17,028 nt of DNA, taken from contig JAIWNI010000251.1 of assembly GCA_025331435.1 (NCBI GenBank), forward strand, positions 1 through 17,028, written 5' to 3'. Each line of letters starts with the position of its first letter. The first letter of the stretch is position 1. Position numbers and translations under genes: made by a program. Under the pieces are notes generated by a model, which saw only the letters and a list, made by a program, of their open reading frames with translations, searched no databases and had not been told where the DNA came from. Shown here one piece after another: positions 1-6,665 of the stretch. Origin of the DNA: Choanephora cucurbitarum (taxonomy: Eukaryota > Mucoromycota > Mucoromycetes > Mucorales > Choanephoraceae).

Positions 1-615
1 AGATTTCTCATTAGAGGAAGAAAACTTGCTGAATTGATAAGAATCTTTATCAGCAAGAGAAGGTTGGACGCCACGCTTAAAATCGCGTTCGTGTGCCTTA
101 CTCAACCCAGATACGGGAGAGAAGATATTAACATCATTTGTGAGTGCTATCATCAGGCTAGTCATGTCTTTCAATTTATTGGGCAACTTGGTACCATATT
201 AGCACGAGACTGCAGCAGCAACAAAAATACTAAAACAAAGACCACAACGTCATCATGAAAGTATCAGCAAAAGTTGACAGAAGACGATCTGCAAAAGGTC
301 AAGCAAAGATACAATGCAATTGATGCAACCAAGGCTACATTGAAGGCAGGAAAAGTAGTAAAAGATGTGATGTTAGAATATGCTATGCATATTCCATACA
401 AATTGACCACATCCTAGAAAACTTCATCTGGCATCCCACTTTCTTTTAGGACTCTTCATTATGCTATCCTTGATCTTGATGACAAGTCGGTTGTTAATGC
501 CTTGTTTGAAGAAGAAAAAGCTCAAAAGCTAAAAACTGCATATCCCTTTCTTGCAGCTCCACTGCCTGAAGATATTGCTGTTTTGTCAGGTGACATCAGT
601 AGTATCACCGATTAA
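1..615 (+). pseudogene. Decayed protein-coding frame, family not recognised, 5' end outside window
   Basis: One frame runs from the left edge to a TAA at 613-615 and is interrupted only by TGA at 256-258 and TAG at 415-417. For about 205 codons of AT-rich DNA roughly ten stops would be expected by chance, so this looks like a former coding sequence. The translated segments look protein-like: a basic N-terminal part (34-255), then a Lys/Glu-rich helical stretch (259-414), then a segment containing LHYAILDLDDKSVV and ending SGDISSITD (418-612). I do not recognise the family and see no catalytic motif. It could be a host gene relic or part of another old transposon. The Gypsy-1 insertion lies 170 bp downstream and did not cause the stops. 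The frame is open at base 1, so the start is not in the window. Confidence 0.45.
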
Positions 616-785
616 AATTTGGACACGGATTCATGAGTTAAGTGTCTAATTTCTGTGTCAGAACGTAAAATAGGGACAAAGTGGTCAAAATTCCGTTCCA
701 TAACCCTAATATGGAAAGACACATCTCAAAATCTTCTGTCCGCACCTAGTATTTCACCGCATCTTTGTTTTTACCATGATAATTA
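616..785. other. Non-coding flank left of Gypsy-1
   Basis: AT-rich sequence with no convincing frame, RNA gene or repeat of anything else in the window. Because of the ATTA target duplication, this stretch was contiguous with 6207 onward before Gypsy-1 inserted. Confidence 0.5.
782..785. repeat. Target-site duplication of Gypsy-1, left copy (ATTA)
   Basis: ATTA directly abuts the outer TG of the left LTR and matches ATTA at 6203-6206 directly after the outer CA of the right LTR. A 4-6 bp duplication is the usual size for Ty3/gypsy integrases. Confidence 0.8.
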
Positions 786-1038
786 TGAAATCTGTAACTC
801 CAGTGACTTCCTTTAATAGATTATGATAGCTTTTATTGAAGTTAGAAAAATTGATATTTATAATTGAGTTATTTATAAGGATGAAAGTCTTACTTTTTTA
901 GTAATTCCTCTATATTTAAATAGGACAATAGAAAAAAGGGGGAAAAGAGAAGAGGAAAGAAGTTGGGTGATTTGTCTTATATATGGAGGAGCTATTTGAC
1001 TATTTCTAAAAAAGGAAGCTGTGTTTCCTCAGCTTTCA
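786..1038 (-). repeat. Gypsy-1 3' LTR
   Basis: This 253-bp direct repeat matches 5950-6202 with no difference that I can see. It begins TGAAATC and ends GCTTTCA on the plus strand, so the tips form the short inverted repeat TGAAA/TTTCA. On the element strand it holds a TATATAAG box, a long pyrimidine tract, a putative R start and an AATAAA signal. It also encodes the last two residues and stop codon of Gag-Pol. Confidence 0.95.
832..837 (-). terminator. Poly(A) signal AATAAA in Gypsy-1 3' LTR
   Basis: AATAAA on the element strand, 46 nt before the end of the 3' LTR and about 67 nt downstream of the predicted R start (904). This position allows a terminally redundant transcript that is polyadenylated within this LTR. 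Confidence 0.55.
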
Positions 1039-4000
1039 TTATTCTCGCCTCCACCCATTGAAATAGTTTTGTTCTTTCTTGGAACAAAAATTTTCAATTG
1101 CGAGGCATTGATGGCACGTTTCAATTTGACTCCTTGACTGTTTATAAGGACATACGTATTCTTGTGGTATCGACCCACGACGGTGAAGATTTCTTCACGA
1201 TAATTGGCGTCTAATTTGTCTTTCTTGATAGGTTTGACTAACATAACCTGGGAACCCAACGGTATACCCTTTTGCTCAATCTTGTCTTCAACACTAGCCC
1301 AATAGGTTTCTTCATGTTCTATCTGTCTATCCCTCTGAAGGAATAGTCTCTCCATGCCTAACTTCTTTCCCAATTCTTGTAACGGATCTTGCTCACTAGT
1401 CCTAGGGGGAATACCAAACAATGCTTCATATGCCGAGATGCCTAATTTCTTCTGTACTTTTGTGCGATAAGCATACAACATTGTAGGTAGCAGAGTATCC
1501 CAGTTCTTTGGATTATTTTCAACCATCTTCCTAATTCCTCTAACGATGACGCCATTAAGGTGCTCTACCTTGCCATTTGTCTGTGGGTGGTATGGGCTGG
1601 AGAATTGATGTTTGGAATTTACGTAGTCCGTGAACTTCTGAACTTCGGCACTCGAGAAATGCGTACCGTTGTCAGTGAGTATCTTGCAAGGACCGTATTC
1701 GCAGAATAGTTCTTCGTATAAAAATTTCACTGTGTTATCGGAGTCCGCCGCCTTCACTGCCTTCGCAACAGGCCATCCTGTATAATATTCGACCGCCATT
1801 ATGATGTATTTGTTCTTCTGATTGCTAGTGGGGAATCGTCCAATATAGTCAACGCCAAATCGTTCAAATAGCTTCTGAACTAGCACCTTCCCATCCGATG
1901 GCAATTTATCCGGTAAGTAACTGTGCAATTGACAGTTTTTGCACGAACGTACATAGTCTTTCACTTCTTGATACGCCTTTGGCCACCAGAATGACTGATA
2001 TAGCCTTGTCCAGGTAGCCTCCTGACCGAAATGGCCGTGTCCATCGTGTACTTCTCTTAAGACTCCCGTTCTTTCTTGTACTTTTGGTATTCTAAGGTAG
2101 TTTTCACCAACCTTTCGGAAGAGGTCTCCTCGCTTGTTAATTTTGAAACGAAGTCCTATTTGTCTGATTTTATCGTCATCTTGAATACCCTCAGCAGCCT
2201 TTTTAAGTTCTTGCCAGATGTTTTGAAGATGCGGTTCGTAATTTATTTGATCTACTTGCTCCACAAACCAAGAGTTCATAAGGTATTCGTCCGGAGACTC
2301 TTCGTCTTCTGCTAGATATGCAGGAGGGTATCGAGACATAATATCTGCGACTACATTCTTTTTACCAGGTAAGTGGTGAATTTTAAACTTGTATTCTTGA
2401 ACTGCTACAATCCAACGCTGAAGTCTACTACCGGGATCCGATTTAGTAAACAAGTATCTGACAGACGTACTATCCGTGTACGCATCAAACTCTTTGTCTA
2501 GTAGATATCTTCTTAGTCTCGACAGCAAGAACACGAATGCTAAACACTCTTTTTCCACTGTAGGATATCTCATTTCTGTTGGTTTTAATTTTCTTGAGAT
2601 GAAGCAAATGGGTCGGTCTTCTCCGGTTTCTTCATTGCTTTGGACTAGAACACCTCCTATGCCTAAATCCGAGGCGTCACAATATACTTTGTATTTGGCC
2701 ATAGGGTTAGGGTATTTCAACTGCACTGCTTGGATTAATGCTTGCTTCAAGTGATGGAAGGATTGTTCTTCTATTTCGGTCCATTTAAAGGTATTTCTTT
2801 TCTTTAAAAGTTCGTTCAACGGTGCTGCTATGTCTGTGAAACAGTTCACATGTCGCCTGTAGAATCCAGCTAGCGAAACGAAGGCTCGGATGTCTGTTTT
2901 GTTTTGCGGCTTGGGAAAGTCAACGATCTTCTGTACATTGTTTGGGGAGGGTCTTATACCTTGCCCTGAGACTAAAAATCCGAGGACTTCAACTTCTTTC
3001 CTGGCCCACGCACACTTCGACGGTTTGATAACCATATTCACTTCTCGTAATCGCTCCAATACTTTACGTAGATGAGTGAGATGCAATTCGAATGACTTGG
3101 AGAATACTGTGATATCATCGATGTATGTAGTGACAAATTTATCAAGGAACTCTTGCATTGCGAGGTAAATGGCTCTGGAGAAGCAAGCGGGTCCATTAAC
3201 AATTCCAAAGGGCATAACACGATATGAATAGCATCCCCAGGGGGTCGTCATGGTAAGTATGGGAATTGAATCTTCGTCGACTAAAATTTGATTAAAGCCT
3301 TTCAGCAAGTCCATTGTAGTGAAGACTGAAGCACCTTGGTAAGTCTCCAACAGGTGCTGAAGGGAAGGTAAAGGCCATGGATCCTTTTTCGTGATTGCAT
3401 TTAGATCTTGGAATTGAACTACCAGGCGACCTTCTTTAGTATTTTTCTTGCGTACGTACATTGCGGGAAAGGCCCAACCCAACGAAGCACTACCATCTTG
3501 TTTAGGAAAATACATAGTCGGTATGATTTGGCCTGTCTTTAACATTTGCGCCAACTCCTTCTTGAGCATTTCCAATTCTGAATGGGACATGTGTTTATTT
3601 GGTTTCTTTAATATGGGTTCATGATTACCCGTATCAACATGTAGCTTGACCAAATTTGTCTGCTTGAGATCATTATAATCCAAACCAAACACGTCTAGAA
3701 ACTCTTGCAGTAGGTCTTGGAGCTGTTGAATTTGTATGGGGTCCAGATCTGCACATGCCTTCAATTGATCCCTAATAATTTCCGCCTTTTCTTGATCACT
3801 AGTGGGCTTCCTGTCAATTTTACCCACATCATTTTCTTCCTCTGGTTGGTCTGTTTCTTCAACCAAAAATGACTCCTTATTCTCTTCGCAAGGCAATATC
3901 AAAAAGGTCTCGTATCCTTCACTATAGTCATCCGTTTGATCATCGTATGAGTACTCTTCTGCACTTTCTTCATCCAGATCACTTTGCTGTCCTGTTTCAG

Positions 4001-5885
4001 GATCCTCGGCTTCTAGAATTTTGAAGGGTTTCTGTTGAGTAGAGAAGTGTACTGGCAGTGGTTCGAGTCCGTTATCCGTTTTGATCATGTAATGCGATGT
4101 TGAATAATCTGCGGCTATACCCAACAATTTCAGACCTTCACTTCCGAGCAGGAATTCATAAGGTGGTTTTTCAAAGACAATAGGATTAATCTTTATCAGG
4201 ACCCCTTGAACGGATACTAACACCCCTTCGATTCGTCCCAAATCAGTGATATATGAACCATCAGCTGTTCGAATGCTACAAGGATTTTCGTTCGGTTTAA
4301 TTTTCGCCTCCAAGGCTTTGGCTAGCCTCTCACTCATGATTGAAACGTGTGAACCGGCATCTAACACTACATCTGTTAAAACAGCACCCTCGATGATTGC
4401 TGGAATTCTAGGAGCACCTGTTCCAAAGGATAGCCCCGATGGTGATTGCCTAATTTTGACTTCACTATCTATTTGATAGACTTCCATGGGAGTTTCCAAC
4501 ACTTTCTTCTTATCTGTGGATGCTCGAGTAGTTTTAGTTTTTTGGAAGACTTGGGAGCGGAACCCATCAACTCTCATTAATGTTCTCATGGATACAAGGT
4601 ACTTCTTTTCGTCGAGACATTCGTCCACCAAAGCATTGACTTCAGCAGGTATGGTTCTTTTTTTCCTTTTTGGTTGGGAATTTTCATTGTCCGCTGTTGA
4701 TGGTTTCGTATCTGATCCTTTTGTCACCGTATCTCGAGGTTTCACAACAGGATCGTCCCTCTGGTTTTCCTTAACAGGGTTGGAATCTTGAGGATTCAGT
4801 TTTCTCCTTCTCGCCATAGGAGTTGGAACAGCCTTCCCGCTACGGGAGATTCTTAATTCTCGGTCACTGCTTATTTGATCTATAGATCTCTTCTCAGCAG
4901 CGTAGACTTCAAATGGGATAGCTTTATTTGATGAATCACTAATGACTAAGTATGAATCCTTAGAACTCGACTGGTATTCAGGGCACCTCCAAAAAGCATG
5001 GTTTCCTTGTCTCCCTTTGCATACTTTACACGGGTTTGGGCATCTACTTGCCAGATGTTCCTTTTCTTGACAATTGTAACACACCGTCTCTTTTGTACCC
5101 ATGGTTTTCTGCCCGTTAACTACCAATAAGGATAATCGATTCAAGGAATCCGTCAACTCCTCAACTTTGAGTTCAATGTCAGTTTTCTTGGGATTCTTGA
5201 CTACTTGTACTGTTTTCTTCTCGGTTTTATTACTCTTCTTGACTTGATGGTTATTCTTTGGTTCCTTATAGGTATCTTTATTATCAGCCTTTTCTTCATA
5301 ATTATCGTCATAGTCACTTGAGTCAGACTTTTCTGATTCTTCAAGATCGTCTGCTTCCCTGAGCAAGCCACTTTGAGCTTCGTTTAACGTTTTTGGTTGA
5401 TTTTGTTTCACGAGCATCTTCAATCCCGCTGGTCTGATACCTTGTACGAAAGTGTCCTTGAGTACGACTTCACTAATGGGGTTCCAATCTGTTTTTCCAG
5501 CACGAGCTCTGTCAAACTGTGCAACTAAGTGATCAAACCGATCAATATAGTCCATTACAGATTCGCCTTCTTTCCTTTTAATTGCGAAGATTTTAGTCAT
5601 TAAGGTGTTGAGATTAACTTTGCTTCTAGCGAAGCGTTCAGTAAACTTGATTTTGAAGAGCTTCCAGTCTGTGAACTTATGATCATAGAACCATCTTGAA
5701 ATATTTGATGAGCCAAAGTAACCAGGTAAGATCTTTAATTTGTCGTCATCCGATACATTTATGACATTGAGACTTGCTTCCACAATCTCTAACCATTGAG
5801 CGCAATCCGCCTTACGATCCAATTCCGGGATCTTGATGATATTGCTTGTGAGCAAACTATTCAACTTTTGTTCTTTGGTAGACAT
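1029..5885 (-). CDS. Gypsy-1 Gag-Pol polyprotein, single intact frame
   Basis: This is a 1618-residue fused Gag-Pol, to be cleaved by its own protease. The Gag fold is at about 30-150, followed by an acidic/Lys-rich linker at about 175-235. The zinc knuckle CYNCQEKEHLASRC starts near 268 (CX2CX4HX4C), with a second Cys/His cluster just after. The aspartic protease motif is at about 509 and reads D-A-G-S rather than the usual D-S/T-G. The RT has motif A TMDLLKGF (Asp near 859) and YIDD (921-924). RNase H has CDASD (near 1070), EKEC, YTDS and ADIMSR. The integrase has an H2C2 finger near 1279-1315 and catalytic Asp about 1346, Asp about 1405 and Glu about 1441, a DX35E spacing. A basic SH3-like tail follows and there is no chromodomain. 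No frameshift separates gag from pol. The first ATG lies 64 nt inside the 5' LTR, and the stop TGA lies within the 3' LTR. All catalytic residues appear present. Confidence 0.95.
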   Translation of the reverse strand: MSTKEQKLNSLLTSNIIKIPELDRKADCAQWLEIVEASLNVINVSDDDKLKILPGYFGSSNISRWFYDHKFTDWKLFKIKFTERFARSKVNLNTLMTKIFAIKRKEGESVMDYIDRFDHLVAQFDRARAGKTDWNPISEVVLKDTFVQGIRPAGLKMLVKQNQPKTLNEAQSGLLREADDLEESEKSDSSDYDDNYEEKADNKDTYKEPKNNHQVKKSNKTEKKTVQVVKNPKKTDIELKVEELTDSLNRLSLLVVNGQKTMGTKETVCYNCQEKEHLASRCPNPCKVCKGRQGNHAFWRCPEYQSSSKDSYLVISDSSNKAIPFEVYAAEKRSIDQISSDRELRISRSGKAVPTPMARRRKLNPQDSNPVKENQRDDPVVKPRDTVTKGSDTKPSTADNENSQPKRKKRTIPAEVNALVDECLDEKKYLVSMRTLMRVDGFRSQVFQKTKTTRASTDKKKVLETPMEVYQIDSEVKIRQSPSGLSFGTGAPRIPAIIEGAVLTDVVLDAGSHVSIMSERLAKALEAKIKPNENPCSIRTADGSYITDLGRIEGVLVSVQGVLIKINPIVFEKPPYEFLLGSEGLKLLGIAADYSTSHYMIKTDNGLEPLPVHFSTQQKPFKILEAEDPETGQQSDLDEESAEEYSYDDQTDDYSEGYETFLILPCEENKESFLVEETDQPEEENDVGKIDRKPTSDQEKAEIIRDQLKACADLDPIQIQQLQDLLQEFLDVFGLDYNDLKQTNLVKLHVDTGNHEPILKKPNKHMSHSELEMLKKELAQMLKTGQIIPTMYFPKQDGSASLGWAFPAMYVRKKNTKEGRLVVQFQDLNAITKKDPWPLPSLQHLLETYQGASVFTTMDLLKGFNQILVDEDSIPILTMTTPWGCYSYRVMPFGIVNGPACFSRAIYLAMQEFLDKFVTTYIDDITVFSKSFELHLTHLRKVLERLREVNMVIKPSKCAWARKEVEVLGFLVSGQGIRPSPNNVQKIVDFPKPQNKTDIRAFVSLAGFYRRHVNCFTDIAAPLNELLKKRNTFKWTEIEEQSFHHLKQALIQAVQLKYPNPMAKYKVYCDASDLGIGGVLVQSNEETGEDRPICFISRKLKPTEMRYPTVEKECLAFVFLLSRLRRYLLDKEFDAYTDSTSVRYLFTKSDPGSRLQRWIVAVQEYKFKIHHLPGKKNVVADIMSRYPPAYLAEDEESPDEYLMNSWFVEQVDQINYEPHLQNIWQELKKAAEGIQDDDKIRQIGLRFKINKRGDLFRKVGENYLRIPKVQERTGVLREVHDGHGHFGQEATWTRLYQSFWWPKAYQEVKDYVRSCKNCQLHSYLPDKLPSDGKVLVQKLFERFGVDYIGRFPTSNQKNKYIIMAVEYYTGWPVAKAVKAADSDNTVKFLYEELFCEYGPCKILTDNGTHFSSAEVQKFTDYVNSKHQFSSPYHPQTNGKVEHLNGVIVRGIRKMVENNPKNWDTLLPTMLYAYRTKVQKKLGISAYEALFGIPPRTSEQDPLQELGKKLGMERLFLQRDRQIEHEETYWASVEDKIEQKGIPLGSQVMLVKPIKKDKLDANYREEIFTVVGRYHKNTYVLINSQGVKLKRAINASQLKIFVPRKNKTISMGGGENNES
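1039..1056 (-). promoter_or_regulatory. Gypsy-1 polypurine tract (plus-strand primer), inside the coding frame
   Basis: On the element strand this reads GGGTGGAGGCGAGAATAA directly before the 3' LTR. It is a purine-rich run of the type that survives RNase H and primes plus-strand DNA. It is translated as the Gly-rich C-terminus of Gag-Pol. Gypsy-2 has the related GGAGGGGAGTAA at the same place. Confidence 0.7.
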
Positions 5886-5935
5886 TTAAGTTTCTTGATC
5901 TACTATTGATGTCTTCCCAAAGTAATATCTCGAGT

Positions 5936-5946
5936 TTACTAAAAAA
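5936..5946 (-). promoter_or_regulatory. Gypsy-1 self-primed primer-binding site
   Basis: On the element strand TTTTTTAGTAA begins three bases after the 5' LTR end. It is the exact reverse complement of TTACTAAAAAA inside the LTR (plus-strand 6058-6068). There is no TGG, the usual complement of a tRNA CCA end, at the LTR boundary. In Tf1 an 11-nt 5' end of the mRNA pairs with the primer site next to the LTR; this element has the same geometry. Confidence 0.7.
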
Positions 5947-6057
5947 CAATGAAATCTGTAACTCCAGTGACTTCCTTTAATAGATTATGATAGCTTTTAT
6001 TGAAGTTAGAAAAATTGATATTTATAATTGAGTTATTTATAAGGATGAAAGTCTTAC

Positions 6058-6068
6058 TTTTTTAGTAA
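6058..6068 (-). promoter_or_regulatory. Predicted mRNA 5' end (start of R) that pairs with the Gypsy-1 primer site
   Basis: TTACTAAAAAA on the element strand is complementary over 11 nt to 5936-5946. It lies about 80 nt downstream of TATATAAG and just after a pyrimidine-rich tract, a usual fungal setting for a start site. By the Tf1 model the transcript should start at or next to this sequence. Confidence 0.5.
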
Positions 6069-6139
6069 TTCCTCTATATTTAAATAGGACAATAGAAAAA
6101 AGGGGGAAAAGAGAAGAGGAAAGAAGTTGGGTGATTTGT

Positions 6140-6147
6140 CTTATATA
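6140..6147 (-). promoter_or_regulatory. TATA box of Gypsy-1 5' LTR
   Basis: TATATAAG on the element strand in U3, followed by a long C/T-rich tract at about 6090-6130. The AT-rich TATTTAAATA nearer 6080 is too close to the predicted start to be the main TATA element. Confidence 0.5.
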
Positions 6148-6202
6148 TGGAGGAGCTATTTGACTATTTCTAAAAAAGGAAGCTGTGTTTCCTCAGCTTT
6201 CA

Positions 6203-6206
6203 ATTA
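6203..6206. repeat. Target-site duplication of Gypsy-1, right copy (ATTA)
   Basis: Matches 782-785 and directly abuts the terminal CA of the right LTR. Confidence 0.8.
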
Positions 6207-6645
6207 AAAGAAAAATTAGCAGGGACAACAATATTTTAACCTGATGAAATATCAGGAAAATTATTTCCCGTGCAAAGGGTTTTGCTTCCCAGATCTGCGT
6301 TTAAAATATACCTAACATGATTTTGGTAGCTTAAATCATTCTTAAATGCACATTAGTTGATTGAATGCTTGTTATAGGTCGTTTAAAGATTGCATGTTCT
6401 ACAAGTGATGAAATTAGTCAAACTGTTTCATATGCTACAGTCAAAACAATGATTGGAACTAACGTTTTATTTATTATATGGTGTGGTATTCACCACAGCT
6501 CATTTATATAATTTAAATACCGATCTGGTTAAGAAGAGTTTTTTATCGTGTCTGACACTTTTTCTCTTCACCTTAATAAAGGCCTATAATTTGTCTCACT
6601 TAACTTGCTAAGTTACAAAACCCTATTCAAAAGACAAATACAACA
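6207..6645 (+). promoter_or_regulatory. Gene-free stretch holding the probable promoter/R-U5 part of Gypsy-2's 5' LTR
   Basis: There is no coding frame here. The right part has the order expected of an LTR promoter pointing toward Gypsy-2: TTTATATAAT (6503-6512), a pyrimidine-rich run (about 6556-6573), AATAAA (6575-6580) and a terminal CA at 6644-6645 in ACAACA. The sequence that starts the 3' LTR (11297 onward) is not found here, so a full 5' LTR is not shown; its left part is missing or too diverged. Small hairpins occur at 6240-6256 (CCTGAT/ATCAGG), 6483-6496 (GTGGT/ACCAC) and 6601-6615 (TAACTT/AAGTTA). LTR assignment is inference. Confidence 0.4.
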
Positions 6646-6650
6646 TTTTT

Positions 6651-6662
6651 TTAAGTGAAGAC
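6651..6662 (+). promoter_or_regulatory. Candidate self-primed primer-binding site of Gypsy-2
   Basis: TTAAGTGAAGAC lies a few bases after the putative LTR end and can pair with GTCTCACTTAA at 6593-6603 if one A is bulged; eight bases (TCACTTAA/TTAAGTGA) pair without a gap. There is no TGG tRNA-type site at the boundary. This is weaker than the Gypsy-1 case and the LTR end is itself inferred. Confidence 0.3.
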
Positions 6663-6665
6663 ACT

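Larger units (their letters stand above)
786..6202 (-). mobile_element. Gypsy-1: complete Ty3/gypsy LTR retrotransposon with Tf1-like self-priming layout
   Basis: This 5417-bp element is read right to left. In order it has the 5' LTR (5950-6202), a 64-nt leader with a self-complementary primer site, one Gag-Pol frame (5885-1029), a purine-rich tract and the 3' LTR (786-1038). The LTRs are 253 bp and look identical base for base, with TGAAA...TTTCA ends and a 4-bp ATTA duplication outside. Domain order is Gag, CCHC, protease, RT, RNase H, integrase, which is the Ty3/gypsy order. There is no chromodomain and no envelope gene. Identical LTRs, an unbroken frame and complete catalytic residues point to a recent insertion that may still be mobile. 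It landed in the DNA just upstream of Gypsy-2. Confidence 0.95.
5950..6202 (-). repeat. Gypsy-1 5' LTR (promoter copy)
   Basis: This is the right-hand copy of the 253-bp repeat, identical to 786-1038 by eye. As the upstream copy on the element strand, it should drive transcription leftward through gag-pol. Confidence 0.95.

Noticed and set aside
616..785. A match between ATAGGG-containing sequence near 702 and the Gypsy-2 3' LTR start at 11307
   Set aside because: Only a short core is shared and the alignment fails on both sides; not enough to call an LTR copy.
2076..4791. Several plus-strand frames of 60-100 codons opposite Gypsy-1 gag-pol
   Set aside because: Shadows of a dense coding frame with no recognisable domains; the minus-strand frame explains the region fully.
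5912..5935. A TGGGAAGAC sequence in the Gypsy-1 leader as a tRNA primer site
   Set aside because: It lies about 25 nt from the LTR edge, while primer sites abut the LTR; the adjacent 11-nt self-complement is a better candidate.
6350..6430. Weak similarity of TTGATTGAATGCTTGTTATAGG-like sequence to 11327-11350
   Set aside because: Scattered matches in AT-rich DNA without consistent order; not a convincing LTR repeat.
5886..6665. An envelope-like gene, CRISPR array or tRNA gene in the gaps between elements
   Set aside because: No frame with a signal peptide or membrane segments, no regularly spaced repeats and no cloverleaf could be found.
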